A DNA stretch of 64,000 nt, from NCBI GenBank assembly GCA_963575745.1, contig CAUYUJ010021684.1, forward strand, positions 71,315 through 135,314. Direction: 5' to 3'. This DNA is from Prorocentrum cordatum. Lineage: Eukaryota; Sar; Dinophyceae; Prorocentrales; Prorocentraceae. Within the stretch, counting starts at the first letter, position 1. Each line of letters begins with the position of its first letter. Below the pieces are notes generated by a model that saw only the letters and a program-made list of their open reading frames with translations, ran no database searches and was not told where the DNA came from. The position numbers and the translations under genes were made by a program. This document shows, piece by piece, positions 52,328 to 60,685 of this stretch.

Positions 52328-55310
52328 CGCCCAAAACACCGCAGCCCCCCGAGGAACAGAGTCGGGCTGGACCCAACGCGGGCCCCGAAGGAGGAGTAGG
52401 AGGAGGAGGAGGAGGCGGAGGCGACCTCGAAGTTTAGTTCAGTTCCTTGGGGGGGTGGCGCAGGTGCCTGAAAATCAACGACCGCTCGCCATGCCCCCTC
52501 CACTCTGGGCGCGTGCGCGGGATAGGAGGGATGAGGGATGAGGGGTAGAGGAGGGATCTGAGGGATAAGAGGGAGGAGGGATGAGGGATAGAAGGGATTA
52601 GGGATCGGAGGGAGGAGGGGTCGGAGGGATAGGAGGGATCGGAGGAGTTCCTGCATTCGTTTCGATTTGGATATCTTGGATAGCAGGGAGGAGGGATCAG
52701 AAATGATGGAGGAGGGTCAGGATGAGGAGCATGAGGAGGATAAGGATGATCATGATGATGAGGATGAGGAGGATGAGGATGATGAGCATGATAATGACGA
52801 GGATGATCATGAGGATGACGAGCATGCATGATGACTATGAAGATCCCAAGAGGGCCCCAAGATGGCTCCAAGAGAGCCCCAAGAGGGCCCCAACAGGGTC
52901 CCAAGACTGCCCCAAGAGCCCCACCAAAAAGCACAAAACGCACAAGATGGATCTTGGTATGGAACCCCATCTTTTTTTTTTTTTTTTTTTGTTTTGTGTG
53001 TGTGTGTGTGTGTGGTGTCGCCCTCTTGGGGCCCTCTTGGAGCCTTCTTGGGCCGTCTTGGGGCCATATTGGAGCCGTCTTGGGGCCTTCTTGGGACTCT
53101 CTGTGGCTTTTCGATGGGCCCAAGAGGGCCCCAAGGCGGCTCCAACAAGGCCCCAAGAGGATCACAAGAGCGCCCCAAGGGGTGTCTGCACTTTGGGCAA
53201 TCCGCAGACACCCTCTTGGGGCCCTCTTGGAGGCGGCTCGGGGCCGTCTTAAGGAGTGGCCCAAGAGGGCCCCGAGACGGCTCCAAGGGGCAAAGTATTA
53301 GACTCTAGGGTGGGTGGAAGGTGAGGGTGGGGGAGGCTCGAGGAGGGGCAATCTAACTGATCGCGAAGCGAATGCCCTCCCATGCCAGGCTGAAGCCATC
53401 TCCTCGGACTCCGATGTCAGCGATGCCGAGCTCGCGAAGTACTTCAACAAGGCATAGCTTCCGTTTACGCTCCTCCTCCGCTTATCCACCTCATTGTCCT
53501 CCTCCTCCTCCTCCTCCTCTGACCTGTCGCGCTCTGACCTCAGACCGCTGCCCTAACCCACTGGGATCGCACTCCTCCTCCTCCTCCTCCTCCTCGCTCG
53601 CAGGCGCGAGCGGAAGATGTGGAGTGCGATCCCACTGGGTCAGAGGCCAGCGGCTACGTGTACAACGAGACATCGGGCACCTACGCGCGCGACGCGCCCC
53701 ACCCAGGCGGCGAGGTCGAGGAGGGGCAGCAGGAGGCAGCGCCCGCGCAGGAGGACGCGGAGCAGCAGGAGGCAGCGCCCGCCCAGGAGGAGGAGGAGCA
53801 GGAGGCAGCGCCCGCGCAGGAGGACGACGAAGAGGAGGAGGCGCGAGTGGTGAAGGATGAGGAGGAGGAGGAGCAGGAGGAGGCGCCAGCGGCAAAGGCT
53901 GCGGGGGCAAAGGCCAAAAGCCATGCGGTCAAGCGAGAGGCTGAGGAATCGGGGCCAGACACGTCCTGGAAGCCACCACCCTACTACGAGAGTATGCAAG
54001 GCTTGAGGCCCAAGAAGAAGAAGAGGAAGGTGAAGGCGAAGAAGGGTGAGGTCAAGGAGGAGGACGCCGACCCTGACGCCTCGTCGGCCGCCGTGGTGCC
54101 CTGGCCAGCGATATCTATCGAGGCGCGCCCGAAGAGCAAGGGCAAGGGCAAGGGAAAGGACCCCGCCAAGGGCAAGGGCAAGGGCAAGGGAAATGACCCC
54201 CCCTCGGCGAGCAAGCCCGCCACGGGCACGGCCAAGGTGAAGGCCAAGGGCAAGGCCAAGCAGAAGGCCGCGGACAGCCCTGCCGTAGGCAAAGGCGAGG
54301 GCAAGGACAGCCCTGCCGTGGGCAAAGGCGAGGGCAAGGGCAAGGACAGCCCTGCCGCGGGCAAAGGCGAGGGCAAGGGCAAGGGCAGCCCTGCCGTGGG
54401 CAAGGGCAAGGACAGCCCTGCCGTGGGCAAGGGCAAGGGCAAGGGCGGCCCTCCCGAGGGCAAGGGCAATGACAGCCCTGCCGTGGGCAAGGGCAAGGGC
54501 AAGGGAAGCCCCCCCAAGGGCAAGGGCAAGGGCAAGGACACGTCCAAGGGCAAGAGCAAGGACAAAGGCAAGGAGGGCAAGGGCGTGATACAAAGCGTGC
54601 TGAAGAGGCCTGCGGCGCTGAAGACGCCAGGAGCGTGGCGCGAGGTGGGCGAGTGCGAGGGCCCTGGCGACGAGGCCGAGGGAGAGGAGGACTCCTTCGA
54701 GGAGGACGCGGAGGAAGAGGAGGAGGACTCCTTCGAGGAGGACGTGGAGGAAGAGGAGGAGGATAACGAGGAGGAGGAGGAGGAGCGGGAGGGGGAAGAG
54801 GGCCAGTGGCCCGACGAGGGGCAGGCCGAGGAGGGCGCAGGTCCAGCCGACGACGGCGGCGAGGAGCAGGACGAGGAGGACAACGAGGGCGCAGGTGCAG
54901 CCGACGACGGCGGTGAGGAGGAGTGCGAGACAGTCCTTCGCGACAGCGGCGACGGCGTGAAGTGCGCCAGGTACATGACGGACAAGAAGGGCGAGCTCCT
55001 CGAAATCAGGACTCGCCGCCGCGAGTACGAGAAGATCAGCGAGCTGCAGTTCCGCATCGCGGCGAAGAAGAAGGAGAAGGTGAACGAGTGGGCGATGATG
55101 GTGATGATGAGCGACCGCATGGCGGGCGAGCATCTGAAGGAGGCCATGGCCCTCGAGACGGGCCGCGACGCCTCGTGGGCCCTCATTGGCGAGGTCTTCG
55201 GCAAGACTGCCGATGGGAAGGTCTTCACGAAGGAGGGCGCCAAGGCCATCCGCGACGCCTGCTGGGAGGAGTACGTGGGCCCCGCCGCAGAGGAGGACGA
55301 GGAGGACTAG
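48797..55310 (+). CDS. Multi-exon gene of unknown function with microsatellite introns
   Basis: Phase-consistent exons: 48,797-48,844 (MSGRKPAPCVREKTAE, after CCAG acceptor), 49,265-49,319 (VLYNSWESHWPLYDGASS; GA donor), 49,584 to about 49,660 (VPQFSYSPKKFGDRPHYEEI), 49,998-50,069 (VFDAPVKNLNAVGDGMRFKQ; GC donor), 50,475-50,555 (AAWSAAFEAQFVLEAKMKAG; GT donor), 50,886 to about 51,000 (NEIARRFLQARCVRMMFSHW), a gap in the model, 53,389-53,451 (AEAISSDSDVSDAELAKYFN; GC donor), and 53,604-55,310. All listed junctions keep frame, which random exons would rarely do. The introns are GGA/GAT/GATC/GTC repeats. The exon at 51,665-52,198 may also belong. No domain of known function recognised. Confidence 0.55.
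48925..49230. repeat. GAT/GAC microsatellite in intron
   Basis: (GAT)n, (GAC)n and (GATGAG)n blocks between the first two exons of the gene at 48.8-55.3 kb. Produces Asp/Met/Glu frames. Confidence 0.95.
49690..49955. repeat. Degenerate 12-bp repeat, TGAGATCGATCG
   Basis: About 20 units of GTGAGATCGATC with point changes, intronic. Rich in GATC, so methylation at GATC or CG would be dense here. Confidence 0.85.
50090..50310. repeat. GGATGAGG-type purine repeat in intron
   Basis: Degenerate GAGGATGAGG/GGGGGT units, almost without C on the plus strand. Confidence 0.8.
51101..51560. repeat. Local duplication of an exon-boundary segment, with GTC/GAT repeats
   Basis: ATGCCCTCCCCTGCCAGGCT at 51,108-51,127 recurs with small changes at about 51,455-51,474 and about 53,371-53,390. 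The third copy is the acceptor of a genuine exon (AEAISS). The first two continue AEAISS/AGVISS into (TCG)n and share the downstream block AGGTGTTGGGGCA. Between them are (GAT/GAG)n and (CGT)n tracts. Confidence 0.7.
51665..52198 (+). other. Candidate coding exon with a 14-residue repeat
   Basis: Following a CATGCAG acceptor, the frame reads GPRVVPISEAVAAAKRRRAA, then a Val/Pro-rich repeat (VRDQVVPPRGPRVVPPRGAR) and three to four tandem copies of AVDAEAEGLRREAD (42 nt each, about 51,925-52,060), ending at TGA 52,196-52,198. The Ala/Glu/Arg heptad-like pattern suggests a helix. Codon-level repetition in frame supports coding, but the exon's donor is unclear. It is probably part of the gene at 48.8-55.3 kb. 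Confidence 0.4.
52240..52335. repeat. GGA-type microsatellite
   Basis: (GGA/GAG)n with a G-run at 52,290-52,303. Confidence 0.9.
52505..52665. repeat. GGGATAGGAGG minisatellite, plus orientation
   Basis: Degenerate units GGGATAGGAGGGATGAGG. The same motif appears at 56.0-56.18 and 61.27-61.92 kb (plus) and 55.59-55.77 kb (minus). Confidence 0.8.
52820..53290. repeat. Inverted arrays of a 12-15 bp CCCCAAGAGGG unit around T19/(TG)n
   Basis: Units such as CCCCAAGAGGGC and CCCAAGATGGCT run forward at 52,845-52,925, are inverted (GCCCTCTTGGGG) at 53,020-53,110, forward again at 53,118-53,180, inverted at 53,210-53,255 and forward to 53,282. A T-run (about 52,972-52,990) and (TG)n lie in the centre of the first inversion. 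Whole-kilobase hairpins are possible. Frames reading PKRAPRG-type repeats are artefacts. Confidence 0.85.
53557..53639. repeat. 19-bp inverted repeat spanning a 3' splice site
   Basis: CCCACTGGGATCGCACTCC (53,557-53,575) and GGAGTGCGATCCCACTGGG (53,621-53,639) are reverse complements except for one position. The loop contains (TCC)n and the GCTCGCAG acceptor, so the acceptor would sit in a hairpin loop in the pre-mRNA. Confidence 0.7.
53604..55310 (+). CDS. Terminal exon: Glu/Lys/Gly-rich protein with GKGKG repeats
   Basis: The frame is open from the AG acceptor at 53,602-53,603 (ARAEDVECDPTGSEASG) to TAG at 55,308-55,310, about 568 residues. Order: an aromatic patch YVYNETSGTYARD, loosely like an OCRE octamer; Glu/Gln-rich repeats EAAPAQEDAEQ; a basic NLS-like RPKKKKRKVKAKKG near 54,010; Lys/Gly repeats with SPAVGKGEGKGK units (54,120-54,560); an acidic Glu/Asp block; and a folded-looking C-terminus with ETVLRDSGDGVKCARYMTDK, EKISELQFRIAAKKK and SWALIGEVFGKTADGKVFTK. 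The charge blocks and NLS suggest a nuclear, possibly nucleic-acid-associated protein, but no enzyme domain is visible. Confidence 0.65.
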   Translation, partial: ARAEDVECDPTGSEASGYVYNETSGTYARDAPHPGGEVEEGQQEAAPAQEDAEQQEAAPAQEEEEQEAAPAQEDDEEEEARVVKDEEEEEQEEAPAAKAAGAKAKSHAVKREAEESGPDTSWKPPPYYESMQGLRPKKKKRKVKAKKGEVKEEDADPDASSAAVVPWPAISIEARPKSKGKGKGKDPAKGKGKGKGNDPPSASKPATGTAKVKAKGKAKQKAADSPAVGKGEGKDSPAVGKGEGKGKDSPAAGKGEGKGKGSPAVGKGKDSPAVGKGKGKGGPPEGKGNDSPAVGKGKGKGSPPKGKGKGKDTSKGKSKDKGKEGKGVIQSVLKRPAALKTPGAWREVGECEGPGDEAEGEEDSFEEDAEEEEEDSFEEDVEEEEEDNEEEEEEREGEEGQWPDEGQAEEGAGPADDGGEEQDEEDNEGAGAADDGGEEECETVLRDSGDGVKCARYMTDKKGELLEIRTRRREYEKISELQFRIAAKKKEKVNEWAMMVMMSDRMAGEHLKEAMALETGRDASWALIGEVFGKTADGKVFTKEGAKAIRDACWEEYVGPAAEEDEED

Positions 55311-55590
55311 ACGAGCTCGACAGGAGATGGGGGGGGGAACAGGGAGGAGGAGGAGGGAGGAGGAGGAGGAGGACGAGTAGCAGTCAGGACGAGGAGGAGG
55401 GGTAGGGAGCTGGGAAAGGAGTAGAATCAGGACGAGGAATGGACTCCGATCCCTCTTCGCTCTTACCCCTCCTCCCTCCTCGCTCTTATCCATCCTTTTT
55501 GCTACACAGGTTTTCGGGCCAACATTTGGTATCGCGTTCTTGTGCCAATTGTTTAGTTTTGGTGTCGTGCACTTTCCCTTCGGGCCTTTC
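55311..55590. other. 3' flank with GGA repeat and short unique DNA
   Basis: (GGA)n at about 55,335-55,380, then unique-looking sequence 55,490-55,590 without an exon that I can support. Confidence 0.4.
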
Positions 55591-55770
55591 CATTCCATCC
55601 TCCCTCCTATCCCACATCCCTCTGATCCATCCTCCCTCCTATCCCTCACCCCTCCTATCCATCTTGGTTCCTCATCCCGCATCCCCCTCATCCCTCCTCC
55701 CTCCTATCCATCATCCCTCTTATCCCTCATCCCTCTTATCCCTCCTATCCCAGGAGGAGAAGGAGGAGGA
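55590..55770. repeat. ATCCCTCCTATCC minisatellite (inverse of GGGATAGGAGG)
   Basis: Pyrimidine-strand version of the motif found on the plus strand at 52.5, 56.0 and 61.3-61.9 kb. Confidence 0.8.
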
Positions 55771-55889
55771 GGCTGGGGGACTGCTAAATGATGAAAGTCA
55801 GGAGGGGTGAGGATGAGGACGACGAGGGAGAAGGGGCGAAGGGGGCGAGCAGGATGGCGACACCTATAGATTATCATTACCCCTGGGGG

Positions 55890-56005
55890 GCAGGGGGGAG
55901 GGTCGCCCCATCGAAGCCGCGAGGAGTTCTGGCGCGCTGGTTCAGCGTCAAGCTCGCGATCTACTTCAGCGAGCTGGTCCATGGGAGCGGGAGTCAGTAC
56001 GGTAG
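55890..56005 (+). other. Possible short exon, unidentified
   Basis: Between two purine repeats a non-repetitive stretch reads ARWFSVKLAIYFSELVHGSG on the plus strand. The minus strand is equally open (MDQLAEVDRELDAEPARQ). Coding status and strand are undecided. Confidence 0.2.
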
Positions 56006-56034
56006 GGAGGGGGGAGGATCGGAGGGGGGATGAG

Positions 56035-56200
56035 GGATCGATAGGAGGCATAGGAGGGACAGGAGGAGGGAGAATGACAGGAGGAGGGATAGGAGGGGGA
56101 ATGAGGGATAGGAGGCATAGGAGGGACAGGAGGAGGGATAGGAGGGGGAATGAGGGATAGGAGGCATAGGAGGGGATGGGGGATTGGAGGATAGGAGCTG
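56035..56200. repeat. GGGATAGGAGG minisatellite
   Basis: Units of GGGATAGGAGGCATAGGAGG and GGACAGGAGGAG, plus orientation. Confidence 0.85.
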
Positions 56201-56239
56201 AGGTGATGTTACTACTCGAGGGGGTCACTTTCACCCCCA

Positions 56240-56375
56240 CCCTGCTGATCAGGTGAACTTCCAGGGTTTCATCTTCTTCCTGCTGAGGTTGAACTTCCAG
56301 GGGTTCATCTTCATTCTGCTGAGGTTGAACTTCCCCCAGTTCATCTTCATCCTGCGCTGAGGGTGAACTTCCTCG
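56240..56375. repeat. GGTGAACTTCCAGGG tandem repeat
   Basis: GGTTGAACTTCCAGGGGTTC and variants recur four times at about 45-bp spacing (near 56,251, 56,286, 56,322 and 56,361) with TTCATCTTCATCCTGCTGA between them. Confidence 0.75.
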
Positions 56376-56419
56376 TATCTTTTGGGAAGCGGCATGCCTC
56401 CCAGGCCGAGGTGATCACC

Positions 56420-56930
56420 AGGGGGAAGAGGATAAGGAGTAGGAGGAGGAATGGGAGGAGGAGGAGGAAGAGGAGGAGGAGGAGGAGGAGAGGACGAGGA
56501 GTAGGTGGAGTAGGAGGAGTAAGAGTGGGAGGAGGAGTATGAGTAGGAGGAGTAGGAGGAGTAGGAGGAGTAGGATGAGTAGGAGTAGGAGGAGTAGGAA
56601 GAGTAGGAGGAGTAGAAGGAGTAGGAGTAGGAGACGAGTAGGAGGAGTAGGAGTAGGAATAGGAGGAGGAGGAGGAGGAGGAGGAGGAGGAGGAGGAGCA
56701 GGAGGAGTAGGAGGGGTAGGAGTAGGAGACGAGTAGGAGGAGTAGGGAGGAGGAGGAGGAGGAGGAGGAGGAGAAGGAGGAGGAGGGGAGGAGGAGGAGG
56801 AGGAGTAGGAGTAGGAGTAGGAGTAGGAGTAGGAGACGAGTAGGAGGAGTAGGAGTAGGAGTAGGAGTAGAAGGAGGAGGGGGAGGAGGAGGAGGAGGGA
56901 GACGAGGGGGGGAGACGACTACGCCTCAGC
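56420..56930. repeat. GGA/GTAGGA microsatellite
   Basis: (GGA)n and (AGTAGG)n mixtures, purine-rich except for T in GTA. No coding signal. Confidence 0.95.
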
Positions 56931-57540
56931 CCAGGTGAGTGCCCCGCCCCGCGCGGGCGCAAGATCGAGCTTGGAGGCGCGTGTGAGGCCGGAAATAGCC
57001 TCGAGGAGGATGAGGAGGAGGAGGAGGATGAGGAGAAGGAGGAGGAGGAGGAGGAGGAGGGGGAGGAGGATCGGGCCAGACTGGTGACCCCGTGTAAGTA
57101 CCTTGGAGGTGAGTCGTTCGAGCCCGATGGGGCCCAACGCACGCCCGACCGAGAACTGAAGATGCGCCGTAGGATGAAGAGGAGGAGGGATCCCGAGGAG
57201 GACGAGGAGCCTAGGAGGGGCACGGGTTAGCCCAGAGACGCTCGGCGATATCGATCTAGCCCTGCAGGATTCGGCCTCGTCCTCGACAGTTCTCTCATCA
57301 TTCCCTCGTTCTTCAAACCTTCGAGGGGGGTCCTCGGTTCCTCGAGCCCCCCAGGCGTAGGCTTTCGATCGACAGAGTTCCTCCTGAAATCACCCTCCTC
57401 CAGACCTCCTGAACTCACCCTCCTCCTGAAATCACCCTCGATCCTCAGGCGTGCGGTTCAGGTCCCGCGCCCGCGCGGCTGGGTCGACCTGGGGGCACGG
57501 GGCCCCGCGTGCAGCAGGCGAAAAGGGCAACCGAAAGAAG
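56931..57540. other. Mixed interval, no supported exon
   Basis: GC-rich unique stretches near 56,940-57,000 and 57,450-57,540 follow CAG-type acceptors and could be exons, but competing frames are open and no phase-consistent join was found. A GGA tract lies at 57,000-57,065, and a CTCCTGAAATCACCCTC tandem at about 57,380-57,440. Confidence 0.3.
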
Positions 57541-57559
57541 AGCAGCTCAGGACGAAGAG

Positions 57560-57880
57560 GAGCAGGGGAAAGGCGGAGAAGGAGGAGGAGGAACAGGGGA
57601 AAGGAGGAGGAGGGGGAGGAGGAGGAACAGAGGCTCGAGGAGACAGGGGATCGAGGAGAAGGAGGAGGAGGGGGAGGAGGAAGAGGAGGAGAGGAACAGG
57701 AGGAGGAGGAGGGACGAGGAGGCACGACGACGACGACGACGACGATATCGAGGACGACGGCGAACGACGAGACGAGGACGAGGACGAGGACGACGACAAC
57801 GAACGACGACGGCTACACGAGGCCGAGGACGAGGACGAGGACGAGGACGACGACGACGGCGACGGACGATAGGGGTGGCA
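57560..57880. repeat. GGA and CGA microsatellites
   Basis: (GGA)n to about 57,720, then (CGA)n and (GACGAG)n to about 57,870. Arg/Glu/Asp frames are artefacts. Confidence 0.9.
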
Positions 57881-58224
57881 TCGGGCTCTTCGAAATCTGC
57901 GGAGGGACCAGCCCGCCCAACACAACCCAACCCACCCACAACCCGCCCACCCCACCCGACCCAGGACAACCGAGCGCCCGCCCCCACCCAGCCCCACGAA
58001 AAGGCCCGACGCCACCCCACCCCCTCTGGCGGGAGCAGAGAGCGCGCGATGCCCAGGTCAGCCTGGGCATCGTCGGCGGCGCCGCAGGCGGACTCGCACT
58101 GGCAAGGGCTTTACCTGGCAAGGATTTTTCCACGCGCGCACACACGCGCAAGGCCCACTGAGGGGGCGGGGCGCCGATGGAGCTCACCTGGGGGTCGCCC
58201 GGGGTTGGGGGGGGGGCAAATGTT

Positions 58225-58279
58225 CCTAATGTTTTTTTTTTTTTTTTTTTTTTATATATATATATATTTTTTTTTTTTA

Positions 58280-58336
<57 letters not shown>

Positions 58337-58662
58337 ATTTTTTTTAAATGTTTTTCAATGTTTTTAATGTTTTTCATGTTTTTCTAATGTGTTTCATGTT
58401 TTTCATGTTTTTAATGTTTTTCATATTTTTAATGTTTTTAATGTTTTTAATGTTGTTTTCAATGTTTTTTAGAAGAGAGAGGAAAGAGAAGGGTTTTTTA
58501 AAAAAAAAAAAAATGTTTTTTGAATGTGTTTCATGTTTTTAATGTTTTAATGTTCTTTAATGTGTTTTTAATGTTTTTCTACTGTTTTTAATGTTTTTAA
58601 TTTTTTCATGCTTTTAATGTTTTTCATGCTTTTAATGTTTTCAATGTTTTTAATGTTTTTTC

Positions 58663-58694
<32 letters not shown>

Positions 58695-58893
58695 AAAAAA
58701 AGGTTTTTTTTTTTACTGTTTTTCATATTCTTCGTGCTTTTCATGTTTTTAATGTTTTTTAATGTTTTTATAATGTTTTTAATGTTTTTCATGTTTTTAA
58801 TGTTTTTCATGTTTTTAATGTTTTTCATGTTTTAAATGTTTGTAATGTTGGTTGGATGTTTTTAAATGTTTTTTTTTTTTTTTGGGGGTGTGG

Positions 58894-58953
<60 letters not shown>

Positions 58954-59190
58954 TTCTTCAATGTTTTCATGTTTTTTCATGTTTTTAATGTTTTTTTATG
59001 TTTTCTATTGTTTTTTCATCTTTTTCATGTTTTTCTTTTTTTATGTTTTTCCTGTTTTTTTTTTTTTTTTTTAAAAAAGAAAAAAAAAAAAACAAAAAAA
59101 AAAAAAAAAAAAAAAAAAAAACCCGCCTCTCCCCAAACAAACCAATGTTTTTTTAAATGTTTTTTTAATATGTTTTTTTTTTTTGTTTTT

Positions 59191-59249
<59 letters not shown>

Positions 59250-59430
59250 TGTTTTTAATGTTCTCATGTTTTTAATGTTTTTGATGTTTTTAATGTTTTA
59301 ATGTTTTTTTTTAAATGTTTTTTAATGTTTTTTTAATGTTTTTCATGTTTTTAATGTTTAATGTTTTTTTTTAATGTTTTTGTTTAAATGTTTTTTTTTA
59401 AATGTTTTTTCAATGTTTTTGAATGCAGCC
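58225..59430. repeat. AT-rich ATGTTTTT satellite-like tract with poly(A)/poly(T) runs
   Basis: About 1.2 kb of degenerate ATGTTTTTA/ATGTTTTTC units broken by homopolymers, including 50 A at 58,286-58,335 and long T/A alternations near 58,905-58,950 and 59,190-59,250. It is sharply different from the GC-rich surroundings. No gene. Homopolymer lengths are likely inaccurate. Confidence 0.9.
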
Positions 59431-60085
59431 CGAACCCGTCCCCCGCGCGACCCCTGGGCGAGCCCCACCCCCCCCCCCTTTCGGCGGGCCTTGCCGCGTG
59501 TGTGTGTGTGTGCGCGTGGGCCCGCCCGCGCGCCCGCCCGCCGACGCCCGCCCGCCCGTCGACCAGCGGGCCCGCCCCGCCCGCGAATCACCCGCGCGCC
59601 GACGCTCCGCCCGCCCGTGAGTCGCCCGCGCGACCCCCGCCCCCCGCCCGCCCGCCCGCCCGCGCCCCGCGCCCCCCTCGATCACCCGCCCCCCTGCGCG
59701 CCACACCCGCCGAATGGTGCCCGATGGGCGCGCGCAGCAGCAGGCGAAAAGGGCGCGTGCCGACTGATTGGATATTGCCACCAAAAAAAAATGGAGGGGA
59801 GGGGCGGAGGAGAGGAGGGAGAGGAAACCGCCCAGGCCCCCTGGCGTCGTTCATTTTTCGGCGGCACCCCTTTTGGGACCCCGCCGCCATGGGGCCCTCT
59901 AGGGCCCTGGGGCACGGACCAGGCCCAGGGCCCAGGGCCCTGGGCCCCGATTGGACCCGAGGGGGCGGACGCGACGACGTCGGGGATCTGGGGAAGGAGT
60001 AGGCGCCCGCCTCGCGTGCGCACGCGCGCACGAATGCTCGCGCGCGCAGATATGACATTCCTGACGATTGGCGCGCTGGCTGACA
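59430..60085. other. GC-rich interval without supported gene
   Basis: CCCG-rich low-complexity sequence (59,440-59,700) and short unique stretches. ATTGGATATTGCCACC at about 59,767-59,782 recurs at about 60,576-60,591, bracketing the CA/CGCA repeats. Confidence 0.4.
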
Positions 60086-60116
60086 CGGCGGCACGCACGC
60101 ACGCACGCGCGCACGC

Positions 60117-60173
<57 letters not shown>

Positions 60174-60345
60174 CACACGCGCACACACACACATACACAC
60201 ACACACACACTTACACACACACACACAAACACACACACACATACACACACGCACACACACACACACACACGAGGGCGCACGCACGCACACGCACACGCGC
60301 ACACACCCGCACGCACGCACGCACGCACGCGCGCACACACACAAC
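60086..60345. repeat. CGCA tetranucleotide and CA dinucleotide microsatellite
   Basis: (CGCA)n from 60,090 to about 60,175, then (CA)n with occasional T/G, then CGCA again near 60,305-60,340. Open frames on both strands (His/Thr/Ala, Val/Cys) are artefacts. Confidence 0.95.
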
Positions 60346-60639
60346 ATTTTCACGCGCGCCGACATGCCATTCCTGACATAACGCTCGTACGCTGATTTAC
60401 ACAACGGCACGGAACAACAGCAACACACACACACACGCACACACGCACGTGCAGACGCCAACACGCACACGACATATGAATCCATGCCACACACACACGC
60501 CACAGACAACATACGCAGCATGCACGTACAGGTACCGATGTAGCTGCACACAAAACACACCCACACACGACGAATTGGATATTGCCACCTGGCACCCGCG
60601 AGGGGTGAGCGACACAGTTCGAGTTCTGGGTGGCCCTTC

Positions 60640-60685
60640 CCCTGGGGGTTTATGTCTGTACATATATGTATATACAGCCCAGGCG
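60640..60685 (+). promoter_or_regulatory. Putative trans-splice acceptor with TACATATATGTA palindrome
   Basis: The start ATG at 60,686 is preceded by ATACAGCCCAG|GCG. This AG could accept the dinoflagellate spliced leader. Just upstream, GTACATATATGTATATAC is nearly palindromic. No TATA box or TTTT box can be claimed. Confidence 0.3.

Noticed and set aside
53640-55691. 683-residue minus-strand frame rich in Leu/Ala
   Set aside because: Antisense shadow of the GKGKG/acidic exon. The plus strand has the acceptor, in-frame join to the previous exon, and plausible charge blocks.
59599-60381. His/Thr/Arg and Val/Cys-rich long frames
   Set aside because: They simply translate the CGCA/CA microsatellite.
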